Assembly: GCA_002428985.1 (NCBI GenBank)
Contig: DIYL01000053.1
Coordinates: 233,700 to 297,699 of the forward strand
Direction: 5' to 3'
From: Anaerolineales bacterium UBA6055
GTDB lineage: Bacteria > Chloroflexota > Anaerolineae > Aggregatilineales > Phototrophicaceae
Length of the DNA stretch: 64,000 nucleotides
The position numbers were made by a program, and so were the translations under genes. Under the pieces are notes generated by a model. The model saw nothing but the letters and a program-made list of their open reading frames with translations, was not told the origin of the DNA and made no database searches. Every line of letters starts with the position of its first letter. Position 1 is the stretch's first letter. This document shows positions 46,092 to 56,660 of the stretch, one piece after another.

Positions 46092-49000
46092 TTAATTCCA
46101 TGGTGGTTCGGAATAGCTGTCTTCAGCAATTATTTGTACAGAATCTAGATGTTCCTCATCCTCAACTCTTCTTGACCCATAAGCACCATACGGTCCATAG
46201 CTTCCTAAGAGTATGCCTGAGGCAATATATTCAGTGGGTTTATAAACAAAGCCAGATGCTAGTGCTAGGTGGGTGTAGTTGTAACGGTTAGAAGTGTTCC
46301 CGTTAAGATCAGTAGTTATTATTCGTAATGTACCAGATTCTGGAATAAATTGTTGAATTTGACCCCCAGCATAGGCATATACTGCTTTATTCCCCTCTTC
46401 ATCAGCAACTGCATCTTCAGCCGTTTGTAAATCAATTCCACAATTTCTATTGTCCTCTTCATCTACAACATCTTCATCCCTATAAAGTGGACAAGGTGGA
46501 CCAGAGTGTGGATACTCTACCCAACACTCCTTAATGGTGTTATTACATCCTCCTGATGTTGATTGGAAATCATTTAGAATAAATGCTTCTTCTCCATTGA
46601 ATACCTTCGGACTTGAGGTTGGATAAGCAGGCCTGCAATTCAAGAATTGCGTCAGTGTCGTTGGATCATCTAGATCAGTCATATCACACTGTGGTAAGAG
46701 TGATTCCTCTAATGTAGGAATTTCAATGTCAGTCTGGTTGAAACATTCCGACTGCAATGTTACTCCAATATCCTTAAGCTTTAACCAATATTCATCATTC
46801 ACATTAGAAGAAGAATTAACATATCTTACTTTTACATATTGTTTATTGAGGTGTAATTGAGTGACAAGTACAGGATAATATTGTTGTAGAGTGATTGGCA
46901 TATCCTCAGGATTCTCATTACCATTTGTGAAATCCTTGATGTATTCAAGTGTAACTACTTCGAACTCGTCATTTGGAATCAATAAGCAGGCATTCGTAAT
47001 ATCAACACCTGGTGGGATTATACCCGGTGTTAGGCTGCCAGTAGGCGTAAGTAATGGTAAATTGTTACATTCCCCTGACTGCTCAAGTATGAAAGAATCG
47101 GAATCAATTGCCCAATCAAACCTTAATCTGGGAAAGTCCTTATGATAGCTTCTTCCAATAAGGTACCACAATTCACCATTGGTATTTCTTGTGAATCCAA
47201 CTATTTCAATCGGATTATTTATATTAAGAGCATTCATTGTAGCAACAGCTGTTGAAGTATCTGGTGTTTCGTAAGTATTAAAATCGTTAGAAAAATTTGC
47301 TAGGCACGTTATTGATGACATAGACATAGTCACAGTAGATTCAAGCCCTGTCGCCCCTTGGACAATAGCGGTGTTTGTAAACTCGCCATCAACTAATTCT
47401 GTCAACTTGGTAGAAATTTGAATCTCAGCTACATCTTCGGGTTGAAGCGTTCCGACTGTCCAAATACCACTTTGCACATCATATGATTGAGAGTCATCCG
47501 GCATTCCATTCTTTGTAAAACTAGATGATATAAAGCCTAAGTTTGCGGGGAGTTGATCAATTACAGCAACATTTTCTATATTAACAGGCTCGTCACCACT
47601 ATCCGCTATAGGATACTGCAATTGAATACTAAAGTTAATCGAACTACCAAGCGTAGGAGACACATTATCTGCCAATTTTAGGATCTGCAAGGAGCAAAGT
47701 AATTCATTCAGCGATTCACATAATTCTACATTAATTTCCTGTGTAATAGTCTGACGAACATCATCGCCCCCTCCATTATTAGACAGTAGAGTAGGTCCAA
47801 TAGAGCTATTAAATGCAACTGCTGTGTCATTATTAAGGTCATTAGGTATTGACACACTGCCGACTAAAGTAAATTCACCTACCGTGCTGGCTTTTACATC
47901 AAGATTAAATGTCACTACTTCAGGCTCAAGTGGTTTCAATCCATCGGTATAGGTATATTCAACCAAGATGGCATCATCGGTTTCTGTGATGTTCAGTGTA
48001 CTGTCATCATCGTCAAAGAGTTCCCGTAACTGATTTAAGATTTCTTGCACAACACCCAAGATGTCTGTTGGCGCTTCCTCATTAACTGCTTGGAAACTAG
48101 ATGCAGTTAAGCCTTTTGGAACCTCAATTGATAAAGTAATTGGGTCAAGGATATCTTGTTGCCCATTGTTCAATAAGGTCGCTACCATCGGAATGGTATC
48201 ACCCACAACAAAGGTATTGCCATTCGGGATGGTTGCCGCAACAGCTGGGTCAACTTCAAACGTGAGGGCAAGCTCAGTGTCTGGTACATCGTTCAAGAAG
48301 CTACCATTGCAAGTGAGCGTTGCACCCTGTGCATCATCAATTTCTTGCTGCGTGAAACATCCTGTACGGGTATGCTCGCCATAGTCAATCTCAACAGTAA
48401 AGCCACTAGCAACGGTATAGTGTGTGTTATTGGCATGTTCAGAACGCAGGTTCAGTAACTGAATTGGAGCGACCCCATCCAATACCAATGTTTCAGGTGG
48501 TACTTCCTGACGAATGCTGCTGGTCTGCGGGACAAAGGCACTATCCACAATCGAGCTATTCAAAGATAAAGTTGTCGAGTGGTTATATACAGTTTCGCCT
48601 GTGAAGCCTCTACTAAAATTGGCTCCGACCTCAACACGCGTAATTGGGACTCCAAATCCGCCATTGGGTAAAGACAAACTGACCGGAATGTCAATATCTG
48701 GTCGGTTAGTACAGTACCAAGCATTCACAATACGGGTATCGGTACCACCAGGAACAGTACATTCTGCTGCAACTGTTCGTCCTGAGCCATCCGCGCCACA
48801 GCTATTATTCAATACACCACCCGTTGGAATCAGGTTCGGAAGGAAGAAGTCACGTGCTTTGAGCGTTATGTCAAAGGGACCGTTAATCGCCTGTAACTGA
48901 GGTTCAGCAGATAAAGCCACATTAGCTATAGGATCAAAGGTCTGCGGACTGGAAGCTGCTACATCAGAGTCTGCTATATCCAGTGGGATAAAGGCAATAT

Positions 49001-52000
49001 CCAAACTCTGCCCAGCCACCAAATAGGTATGCTGAATATCGGGTTGGATCAAGACATTAGCAGGAATCCCTGTGCCTGCCTGTACCACATCTAAGGTAAG
49101 GTCGGTAAGGGTGTCGCCATTGTTTGTCAAACGTGCGGTTGTGATAAGTGTACGGTCGTCCACTGAGAGAATCTCAATACCGACATCTACCAGCGGTTGC
49201 TTGACACGTACCACCAATGGGATGCGGTCGATCTCGCCCAGATCATTTTCTAACCGTAAGGTTAATGGATATTCTGCCTGTTCGGTTTCTTGGGTAAAGA
49301 CACGTAGTTGAAGTGGTAGAACTTGCCCTGGAGACAATGCCACGACTTGATCAACACTACCCGAACCAATAAAGCCTAGGATCAAGTCATCATAAGGATT
49401 CTCAACATCTACTAGAATCGTATGTGATACATTGTCATCATTGCGAACATTGACTAACATCGGATCGCCAGATACCGTTTGCGTTAAGTTATAGCCATCT
49501 TCTACAAAGAAATCATAGCCAGAATTGACAAAAGTCGTAGTTTCAACTCTAGTGAAAGTATTGGGTTGCTCAGGCGACGCAATATTACGCTGTCCACAAC
49601 CCGTTGTCAGCGTTCCGTACCACTCAAAAATAGTGCCGTCCGCGTCGTTGAGTAATGTAACACTTGTTGAGTACAGAGTAGGATCAATTGCATCCACATC
49701 CATCACAACAGGCAGGTAGTCGGTTTCACCCTGACGACGGATATACAATGTACTGGTGGCAGGGGTATTGGATCGCCAACTAAAGAGTGCATTGTCGCCA
49801 CCCATGCGTTCGCCATTGGCAGGCAAGATGTTGCGTGCCGATGGTGGATCTGCTGTAATGGTCAAAGTGGTTTCGACCTGTCCAATTTGTCCCAGCGTTT
49901 GCCCTGTAGCTGATATGATTAACGGGTGAGTGCCTACGATAGCGGTACAATCTGGTAGTTGGTTATCAGGTAGAATACTGACTGTGAGTTGCGTAGTTGT
50001 GAAGTCACCAAAACCTAGTGGAATTGTTGGCTGTTCAAATTGGAACCAACTTGAATCCAATATAGGCGGTACAGTAACAGATAAATCGATCAGGTCACTG
50101 CTAGCAACATTTGTACCCGAAATGGTTGCGGTGTTGACAATGAATAAGTCATAGTTATCTTGTCCCCCCACACCAATCTCATCAGGACTGGATTCAATAC
50201 GAAGGGCACTCTCGCGTCGTTGGATGGTAATAGATGCTGTTTCACCATTACTCACTGTCGCGGTCAAGACAGCCGTTCCAGATTCACTCGCTTGAATATC
50301 AAAGGTCGCCAGACCACCCACATTAGTTGTGATAGATGTTGGACTGAAAATCACGCCCCCAACATCAGATGTCAAGGTTGCGGTCTCATTTGCAAGCGGT
50401 ACACCCGATTGATCAAACACCGTCAATTGGAATGAAATCGTATCTTGGTTGTCCCCAACCAACCAATTGCGTCCGATTGCGGAAAGTGCAATGTCTTGTG
50501 GTTGAGGTCGCTCAATCACCACGTCAATTGTCTGACTGTTGTCATCTAGTGTTGATTCAATCGAAGTCGAAGAAGCGATGACATCAAATGTCAGTGATGT
50601 GCCTATGGTGATATTGGCGGGCACGTAGAATACAGGCGCAACAGATTCAACGTCACCAATCTGGAACGTACCATAATTCCATGTAATAAATCTTGTTGTT
50701 TCGTTATAGACACCAATACCCAGTGATGCAGGATCAACATCCACACCAATCGGTACAGCAACGCGCAACCGCGTATTTTCCGCAACCGTGTCACCATCAT
50801 TTTGGATGCTTAATTGCAATGTGACCAGACGATCTGGTAAGAATGTAGGTAATTCATCGACATCAGGAATCAGCAGGTTAGCAATTGGATCTGCTGGATC
50901 AGGTGTCGGGGTAGGATTGTTGGGATCACTTGGCGGATTGACCACTACTGTTCTACGTGAGGTCAAATCAATTGTGATATCAGGTTCATTTTGTCCAGTA
51001 CCTGTCACCTGAACCCAGGCAACAACCTTCGGAATATCATCTTCAGTTGCGGTATGTGTAAATTGTAAGACTTGCGAACCGCCGGGTGCAATTGGGTTGA
51101 GTGGTTGTGTCCCACTGATGTAGTTGCCAATCACACCTAAGTTGGTAGCCGTATCATCGCTGGCTGCGCTATTAGAGACTGTCAGGGTAAAGGTAATCTC
51201 GTCACCTGCGGAGACACTCGATGGATTGGCTGTTAGGGATTGGGTTAAATTCGGACCACGAATCGCCAACTCTTCGGTGGTGAGCGTGTCGTTGTTGACC
51301 ACAACACTACCATCCAGTGAGTTTGAGTCGATTGCCCGGACTATAATGCTATTATTGAAACCCGATGGATAATTGGCAAACATCGTAAATGGAATGCTAG
51401 CAGTCGCTATGGATGCAGAACCATTGCCAGCCGGTGCTAAATAGCCGGGACGCGATGGGTCTCCCCATGTAAAAGGTACATTAGGGATGTTTTGGCTGAG
51501 ATAGGGCATATCGCCAATTAAATTATAGATCGGTTCATCGGAAAGATTCTCGACTGTGACCAGCAATTGTAGCGATTCACCAACTGCCGCAGAGGTTACT
51601 GAGCTAGTTAGTTGGACGGACATCTTTTCAGTTTGCTGATTACCACCGAGCGCACCATATCCATCGACAATTGAAAATTGACGAAGCGTCTGGTTGTTGC
51701 TAGCAATAACATCTTCGCTGGCAGAGACTTCGAGATTGAGTCGAGCCCCCTGTCCTAACCTCAAGTTGGCACTGGTGCGGAATTGAATCTCAAATTGGTA
51801 TATCTCACCGACATTTAGCGTCGGGATTAACCAGACAGCACTGTTATTCCCCTGACCTTGCAATAAATCTTGGGTCACAGATTCGATCACACCTCTGCCA
51901 ATCGGAAGTGATGCAATCACATCAACATTGCTGAGTGGCAACTGTCCCTGATTAGTCACTTCAAAGACCACCTGTGCCACCTGTCCTGCTAGAATGTTGG

Positions 52001-55000
52001 TCGGTGAGGAGGTGCGGACAACAATACGAGCATCACCCCCAATGAAGCTAACAACAGGTCGCCCAACCACAACACTCTCTGCGATGACTTCCACTTCACC
52101 GGATGTCACCTGATCGCTGGTGACCTGTGTCGAAATCACACCGCTCGCATCAGTCGTTCCAGATACTGGAGTAATATCAAAATTGGGATTGTTGCTCGAC
52201 CAAACAACAGGTGTATTGGGTAAGAACCGTCCCTGTGAATCTCGCACAATTGTCGTGAGTGTGATAGGTGTTTCACCATCTGCAACGGCTGAAGAGGGTA
52301 GGCTCATCGTTTCGCTTCGCAAGCGAGAAGGCGCACCCAATGTCGTCGGACTCAGCGGATCTGTCCCTAACAAGTATTCTTGATAATGCGTCAGGTTATC
52401 ACCATCGGGATCTTCAGCAGGATCATCTGTACCGTTACTATCGCTATCCACTAGATTCGGGTTGGTTTGTGACAGATTCACTTCAAATCCATCAGGCAAA
52501 GTGTCCGCATCACTATCGGGGTTAAACAAGTCAGTCTGATTGGTATACTCATCTGCATTGGTTAAACCATCGCCATCAAGGTCTTCGTCCCCATCCAGTA
52601 CACCATTATCATCCGTATCCGAATCGGTGAAGTCATAGATCACCTGATTTTGACCATCGACGAGGCTTAGCTCTTGACTATTGGTTAGACCATCGCTATC
52701 GAGGTCTTCGTCATCATCGTTTGTACCATTGCCATCGGTATCGACTAATTGCGGATCATAAATACCAGATACAAATTCCTGAGCATTGGTCAGATTATCC
52801 CCATCAAGATCTTCATCGCCATCCAGTATACCGTTGTCATCCGTATCAGAATCAGTGAAGTCGTAGATCACTTGATTTTGACCATCGACGAGGCTTAGCT
52901 CTTGACTATTAGTCAGCCCATCGCTATCGAGGTCTTCGTCATCATCGTTTGTACCATTGCCATCGGTATCCGCCAATTGCGGATCATAAATACCAGATGC
53001 GAATTCCTGTGCATTAGTTAAACCATCACTATCGAGGTCTTCATCCCCGTCCAGCACACCATTGCTGTCACTATCATCGTCCTGAGCATCATAAATTGCA
53101 GTCCCTTGCCCATCAAGCAATTGTGTTTCTTGTGAGTTGGTTAAGCCATCACTATCAAGGTCTTCATCGCCATCCAGCACACCGTTATCATCGCTGTCTG
53201 AATCTGAAAACAGATAAATTACCTGCCCCTGTTCATCCAACAGGGTTAACTCAAATACATTGGACAATGCGTCCATATCAAAATCTTCATCACCGTCAAG
53301 CACACCATTGTCATCGCTGTCCGAAAGTACAGGATCGTAGAAATTGGTGAAGAATTCTTGGGCGTTGGTCAAACCATCTACATCAAAGTCCTCATCCCCG
53401 TCTAACACACCATTGCTGTCGGTATCTGCCATTGTCAGATCATATACAATCTGGTTTTGGTCGTCCAGTAAATTTAACTCTTGTGTGTTGGTCAAGCCAT
53501 CCGTATCGAAGTCCTCGTCGCCATCCAGCACACCATTGTCGTCGCTATCCGAATCGGTAAAGTCGTAGATTCCATTAAGCAGAATAAGTTCTTGTATGTT
53601 GGACAATCCGTCTACATCAAAGTCTTCGTCCCCATCCAGTACACCATTGCTGTCACTGTCTACTAAAACAGGGTCATACAGATTGGTTAAGAATTCTTGG
53701 ATATTGGTCAATTGATCGCCATCCAGATCTTCGTCCCCATCCAGCGTACCGTTACTATCTGTATCAGCAGTTGTCAATTCATAGATCACTTGATTTTGGT
53801 CGTCTAATAGATTCAACTCCTGCGTATTGGTCAGTCCATCGCTGTCGAAATCTTCGTCACCATCTAGTGTGCCATTGTCATCGCTATCTGGATCGATGAA
53901 ATCATATAGACCATTCAACAAAATCAACTCTTGTGCATTGGTCAGACCATCACTGTCGAAATCTTCATCACCGTCATTCACACCATTACTATCGGTATCT
54001 GCTAGAGCAGGATTATAGAGATCGGTTAAGAATTCTTGGATATTGGTCAGTCCATCCTCATCAAGGTCTTCATCACCATCGTTTGTACCGTTGCCATCTG
54101 TATCGGGCAGATTCAACTCATAGACGACTTGATTCTGGTCATCCAGCAGATTTAACTCCTGAGTATTGGTCAGACCATCGCTGTCGAGGTCTTCATCACC
54201 ATCCAATGTGCCATTATTGTCACTATCTGAATCAATGAAATCATATAGACCATTCAACAAAATTAATTCTTGGACATTGGTCAAACCATCACTATCAAAA
54301 TCTTCGTTGCCGTCTAATATGCCATTGTTGTCCGTATCCGATGTCTGGGGCTCATATAACATGGTTAAGAATTCTTGGATATTAGTCAGACCATCACTAT
54401 CGAGGTCTTCATCGCCATCATTCACACCATTACTATCGGTATCGGGCAGATTCAGATTATAAATAGGTTCATCCAATTCATTAACGAGCGTCAGTTCCTG
54501 AATATTGGTCAAACCATCGCCATCTGTATCTTCCTGACTATCGGAGGTGCCATTGTTATCCGTATCGAAGAGTCTTGGATCAAATATTTGTGTCCCTTGA
54601 CCATCAACCACTGCAAATTCAATGGCATTTGACAATTGATCGCCATCAAAGTCCTCGTCACCGTCTAATATGCCATCAAAGTCACTGTCGGGATCGTCTA
54701 GATCGTAAAAGAGTACAAGACCATCTGCGAAATAGATTTCTTGGCTATTAGTGAGCAAATCCTCATCGAGGTCTTCATCACCATCAGAGATACCATTGTT
54801 ATCGCTATCTGCCTGCTGTGGAGCATAACCATAATCGTACTCAAATAGATGCGGAATTCCATCGCCATCTGGATCTTCAAACACATCTAAGATGCCATTA
54901 TTGTCCGTATCAGTCAAAATCGGGCTTGTTCCTGCATCAATAACCTCAAACCCATCTGGGAGTAGGTCATCATCACTATCTTCAAATCCTGGATCGGAAC

Positions 55001-56660
55001 CATGTATAATCACTTCATCGCCATCGCTGAGTCGATCACCATCACTATCGACAACAGTGGGGAGTGTTCCAAAGGTGTACTCTCCATAATTGCTTAAGCC
55101 ATCGCCATCGTAATCTTCGTCACCGTCATTTATACCGTTAAAGTCGCTATCTGCCTGATCAGTTAGTAGATCGGGTATCGATGATTCAAAGTTGTTCGGT
55201 AAGCAGTCTCCGTCATCATCAAAACCCAAAAATATTTGACAAGCAGCATACGGTGTCGCTGACGGATTATTTGCTGTGGCATTAAAGGGGATGTCACCAT
55301 CTGCGGGTCCCTGCGGTAAACCCCACCAGTTATTATCGAAGTTAAGTGTCCCACTTGTATCTGAACCCACTGTTGTGAAGGTATTATCAATAAAATTACT
55401 TTGGTTCACCATGATTGTTGGATTACTAATACTGTGAACAGCCCCGCCTGAATTAGCGGTATTATTTTCAAATAATGATCCAGTTTCTGTCCATATGCTG
55501 CCTTCGATATGTATTGCCCCACCATCATTAAAGGCTTCATTTGATACATAAACATTGTTGTTATTCAAAACATCACTATCCCGACTACCGATTGCCCCGC
55601 CATCTTGTTCAGCATAATTGTTTTCAAACAAGGTATTGCTGATGTTCACATTACTGCCCCATGAAAATATAGCACCACCAAACTTGATCGCACTATTATT
55701 TCTGAATTCACTATTTGAAATATTCAAGTTTCCAAAAAAACTATAGACAGCACCACCAATACCTCGACCTTCACCTGTCTGTCCCTCAACTCTATTATCC
55801 TCCAAAATCACAGAATTTAAGGTGGCTGTTGACCCAACAATGACAATGGCAGCCCCACCATTATCTCCCAGCGTCGCATTGCGGAGGGTCATGTTATTGA
55901 GGGTTAAGTTGCCATCCCATACACCAAACAAGCGATAGCCACTTTGTGTTGCTTCGATGATTGAACCATTGCCATGAATGGTGATGTTTGTGTCCATACC
56001 AATTCGCGGAAATCCAGTTGGAGCAAACACACTAAACGGACCCGAATCAACGGCATAATACCCATCTGCTGCCAGTTCGATTTCGGTCGTCGTTCCTGCC
56101 GCATTTTGAATCGCCGTGATTAAACCCTGTGTATCCCCATCTGCAATTTGTATTGCGGAGGTCACAGCAAAACTTTGCACAGCCGAAAAGCCTTGAATAG
56201 CGCCTTGTGGGAGTGGGCGTTCTTGAGGTGGATTATTGGGTGTTGCTGAGGGCTGAACGGGAATTGGGGTCATTGTCGGAGGAACAACCGCAGTTGGCTC
56301 AGTTGTTGAGATAATCTCCACGGTTTGGGGTGTCAGAGTTGGCTCTGATGTGATGGTTGCTGCAAGTGTTGGTACGATTGTAGATGACGACTCAGTTTGC
56401 GTAGAGGTTATATTATCTACGATTGGTGTTTCACTTGGAATATCTGTCGGTATATCTGTATTTGTTGGTATGGGAGTCAATGTCTGAGTGAATGTTTCAG
56501 TTGGAACATCTGTTGGAATAGACGTTGATGTAGGGATATGGGTTTGGGTTGGGGCAATTGTTGGCACAGGTGTTTCTGTTGGACTTGGTGTTTCTTCCTG
56601 CGACGAAACAAATGAAATACCCAACAACAATATAAGACCAAACAACATAACACGACGCAT
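46092..56660 (-). CDS. giant multidomain calcium-repeat surface protein
   Basis: The start is taken at ATG 56660 (about 3522 aa), 7 nt behind GGGAG; an ATG two codons earlier is too close. Order of parts: signal peptide (~1-22); Thr/Pro-rich linker (to ~150); right-handed beta-helix with NNSAIKFGGAIF-type rungs (~215-430); about 26 DxDxNGxxDxxE units of thrombospondin-3-like type, often paired as DSDSNGVLDGDEDFDVDGLTN-like blocks (~480-1435); a Big_1-like Ig domain (~1458-1536); DUF11/CARDB-like domains through most of the rest; an SH3-like stretch; and a degenerate M23-like domain at the end. It is exported and probably cell-attached, with calcium stiffening the repeat rod. It leads the cargo operon. 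Confidence 0.88.
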   Translation of the reverse strand: MRRVMLFGLILLLGISFVSSQEETPSPTETPVPTIAPTQTHIPTSTSIPTDVPTETFTQTLTPIPTNTDIPTDIPSETPIVDNITSTQTESSSTIVPTLAATITSEPTLTPQTVEIISTTEPTAVVPPTMTPIPVQPSATPNNPPQERPLPQGAIQGFSAVQSFAVTSAIQIADGDTQGLITAIQNAAGTTTEIELAADGYYAVDSGPFSVFAPTGFPRIGMDTNITIHGNGSIIEATQSGYRLFGVWDGNLTLNNMTLRNATLGDNGGAAIVIVGSTATLNSVILEDNRVEGQTGEGRGIGGAVYSFFGNLNISNSEFRNNSAIKFGGAIFSWGSNVNISNTLFENNYAEQDGGAIGSRDSDVLNNNNVYVSNEAFNDGGAIHIEGSIWTETGSLFENNTANSGGAVHSISNPTIMVNQSNFIDNTFTTVGSDTSGTLNFDNNWWGLPQGPADGDIPFNATANNPSATPYAACQIFLGFDDDGDCLPNNFESSIPDLLTDQADSDFNGINDGDEDYDGDGLSNYGEYTFGTLPTVVDSDGDRLSDGDEVIIHGSDPGFEDSDDDLLPDGFEVIDAGTSPILTDTDNNGILDVFEDPDGDGIPHLFEYDYGYAPQQADSDNNGISDGDEDLDEDLLTNSQEIYFADGLVLFYDLDDPDSDFDGILDGDEDFDGDQLSNAIEFAVVDGQGTQIFDPRLFDTDNNGTSDSQEDTDGDGLTNIQELTLVNELDEPIYNLNLPDTDSNGVNDGDEDLDSDGLTNIQEFLTMLYEPQTSDTDNNGILDGNEDFDSDGLTNVQELILLNGLYDFIDSDSDNNGTLDGDEDLDSDGLTNTQELNLLDDQNQVVYELNLPDTDGNGTNDGDEDLDEDGLTNIQEFLTDLYNPALADTDSNGVNDGDEDFDSDGLTNAQELILLNGLYDFIDPDSDDNGTLDGDEDFDSDGLTNTQELNLLDDQNQVIYELTTADTDSNGTLDGDEDLDGDQLTNIQEFLTNLYDPVLVDSDSNGVLDGDEDFDVDGLSNIQELILLNGIYDFTDSDSDDNGVLDGDEDFDTDGLTNTQELNLLDDQNQIVYDLTMADTDSNGVLDGDEDFDVDGLTNAQEFFTNFYDPVLSDSDDNGVLDGDEDFDMDALSNVFELTLLDEQGQVIYLFSDSDSDDNGVLDGDEDLDSDGLTNSQETQLLDGQGTAIYDAQDDDSDSNGVLDGDEDLDSDGLTNAQEFASGIYDPQLADTDGNGTNDDDEDLDSDGLTNSQELSLVDGQNQVIYDFTDSDTDDNGILDGDEDLDGDNLTNAQEFVSGIYDPQLVDTDGNGTNDDDEDLDSDGLTNSQELSLVDGQNQVIYDFTDSDTDDNGVLDGDEDLDGDGLTNADEYTNQTDLFNPDSDADTLPDGFEVNLSQTNPNLVDSDSNGTDDPAEDPDGDNLTHYQEYLLGTDPLSPTTLGAPSRLRSETMSLPSSAVADGETPITLTTIVRDSQGRFLPNTPVVWSSNNPNFDITPVSGTTDASGVISTQVTSDQVTSGEVEVIAESVVVGRPVVSFIGGDARIVVRTSSPTNILAGQVAQVVFEVTNQGQLPLSNVDVIASLPIGRGVIESVTQDLLQGQGNNSAVWLIPTLNVGEIYQFEIQFRTSANLRLGQGARLNLEVSASEDVIASNNQTLRQFSIVDGYGALGGNQQTEKMSVQLTSSVTSAAVGESLQLLVTVENLSDEPIYNLIGDMPYLSQNIPNVPFTWGDPSRPGYLAPAGNGSASIATASIPFTMFANYPSGFNNSIIVRAIDSNSLDGSVVVNNDTLTTEELAIRGPNLTQSLTANPSSVSAGDEITFTLTVSNSAASDDTATNLGVIGNYISGTQPLNPIAPGGSQVLQFTHTATEDDIPKVVAWVQVTGTGQNEPDITIDLTSRRTVVVNPPSDPNNPTPTPDPADPIANLLIPDVDELPTFLPDRLVTLQLSIQNDGDTVAENTRLRVAVPIGVDVDPASLGIGVYNETTRFITWNYGTFQIGDVESVAPVFYVPANITIGTSLTFDVIASSTSIESTLDDNSQTIDVVIERPQPQDIALSAIGRNWLVGDNQDTISFQLTVFDQSGVPLANETATLTSDVGGVIFSPTSITTNVGGLATFDIQASESGTAVLTATVSNGETASITIQRRESALRIESSPDEIGVGGQDNYDLFIVNTATISGTNVASSDLIDLSVTVPPILDSSWFQFEQPTIPLGFGDFTTTQLTVSILPDNQLPDCTAIVGTHPLIISATGQTLGQIGQVETTLTITADPPSARNILPANGERMGGDNALFSWRSNTPATSTLYIRRQGETDYLPVVMDVDAIDPTLYSTSVTLLNDADGTIFEWYGTLTTGCGQRNIASPEQPNTFTRVETTTFVNSGYDFFVEDGYNLTQTVSGDPMLVNVRNDDNVSHTILVDVENPYDDLILGFIGSGSVDQVVALSPGQVLPLQLRVFTQETEQAEYPLTLRLENDLGEIDRIPLVVRVKQPLVDVGIEILSVDDRTLITTARLTNNGDTLTDLTLDVVQAGTGIPANVLIQPDIQHTYLVAGQSLDIAFIPLDIADSDVAASSPQTFDPIANVALSAEPQLQAINGPFDITLKARDFFLPNLIPTGGVLNNSCGADGSGRTVAAECTVPGGTDTRIVNAWYCTNRPDIDIPVSLSLPNGGFGVPITRVEVGANFSRGFTGETVYNHSTTLSLNSSIVDSAFVPQTSSIRQEVPPETLVLDGVAPIQLLNLRSEHANNTHYTVASGFTVEIDYGEHTRTGCFTQQEIDDAQGATLTCNGSFLNDVPDTELALTFEVDPAVAATIPNGNTFVVGDTIPMVATLLNNGQQDILDPITLSIEVPKGLTASSFQAVNEEAPTDILGVVQEILNQLRELFDDDDSTLNITETDDAILVEYTYTDGLKPLEPEVVTFNLDVKASTVGEFTLVGSVSIPNDLNNDTAVAFNSSIGPTLLSNNGGGDDVRQTITQEINVELCESLNELLCSLQILKLADNVSPTLGSSINFSIQLQYPIADSGDEPVNIENVAVIDQLPANLGFISSSFTKNGMPDDSQSYDVQSGIWTVGTLQPEDVAEIQISTKLTELVDGEFTNTAIVQGATGLESTVTMSMSSITCLANFSNDFNTYETPDTSTAVATMNALNINNPIEIVGFTRNTNGELWYLIGRSYHKDFPRLRFDWAIDSDSFILEQSGECNNLPLLTPTGSLTPGIIPPGVDITNACLLIPNDEFEVVTLEYIKDFTNGNENPEDMPITLQQYYPVLVTQLHLNKQYVKVRYVNSSSNVNDEYWLKLKDIGVTLQSECFNQTDIEIPTLEESLLPQCDMTDLDDPTTLTQFLNCRPAYPTSSPKVFNGEEAFILNDFQSTSGGCNNTIKECWVEYPHSGPPCPLYRDEDVVDEEDNRNCGIDLQTAEDAVADEEGNKAVYAYAGGQIQQFIPESGTLRIITTDLNGNTSNRYNYTHLALASGFVYKPTEYIASGILLGSYGPYGAYGSRRVEDEEHLDSVQIIAEDSYSEPPWN
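52580..53035 (-). repeat. 228-bp tandem duplication in the calcium-repeat region
   Basis: Two nearly identical copies of a 228-bp (76-codon) unit lie side by side; the same CGAGGCTTAG word occurs at 52661 and 52889. Each copy holds two calcium units (DTDGNGTNDDDED and DTDDNG-type). Edges are approximate. The high identity points to recent duplication. Confidence 0.8.
53400..54420 (-). repeat. 339-bp higher-order repeat, three copies
   Basis: A 113-codon super-unit made of three calcium repeats is present three times in tandem. A shared word begins at 53572, 53911 and 54250, exactly 339 bp apart each time. Each copy contains the linkers QELILLNG, QELNLLDDQNQ and QEFLT in that order. Edges are approximate. 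Confidence 0.8.
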
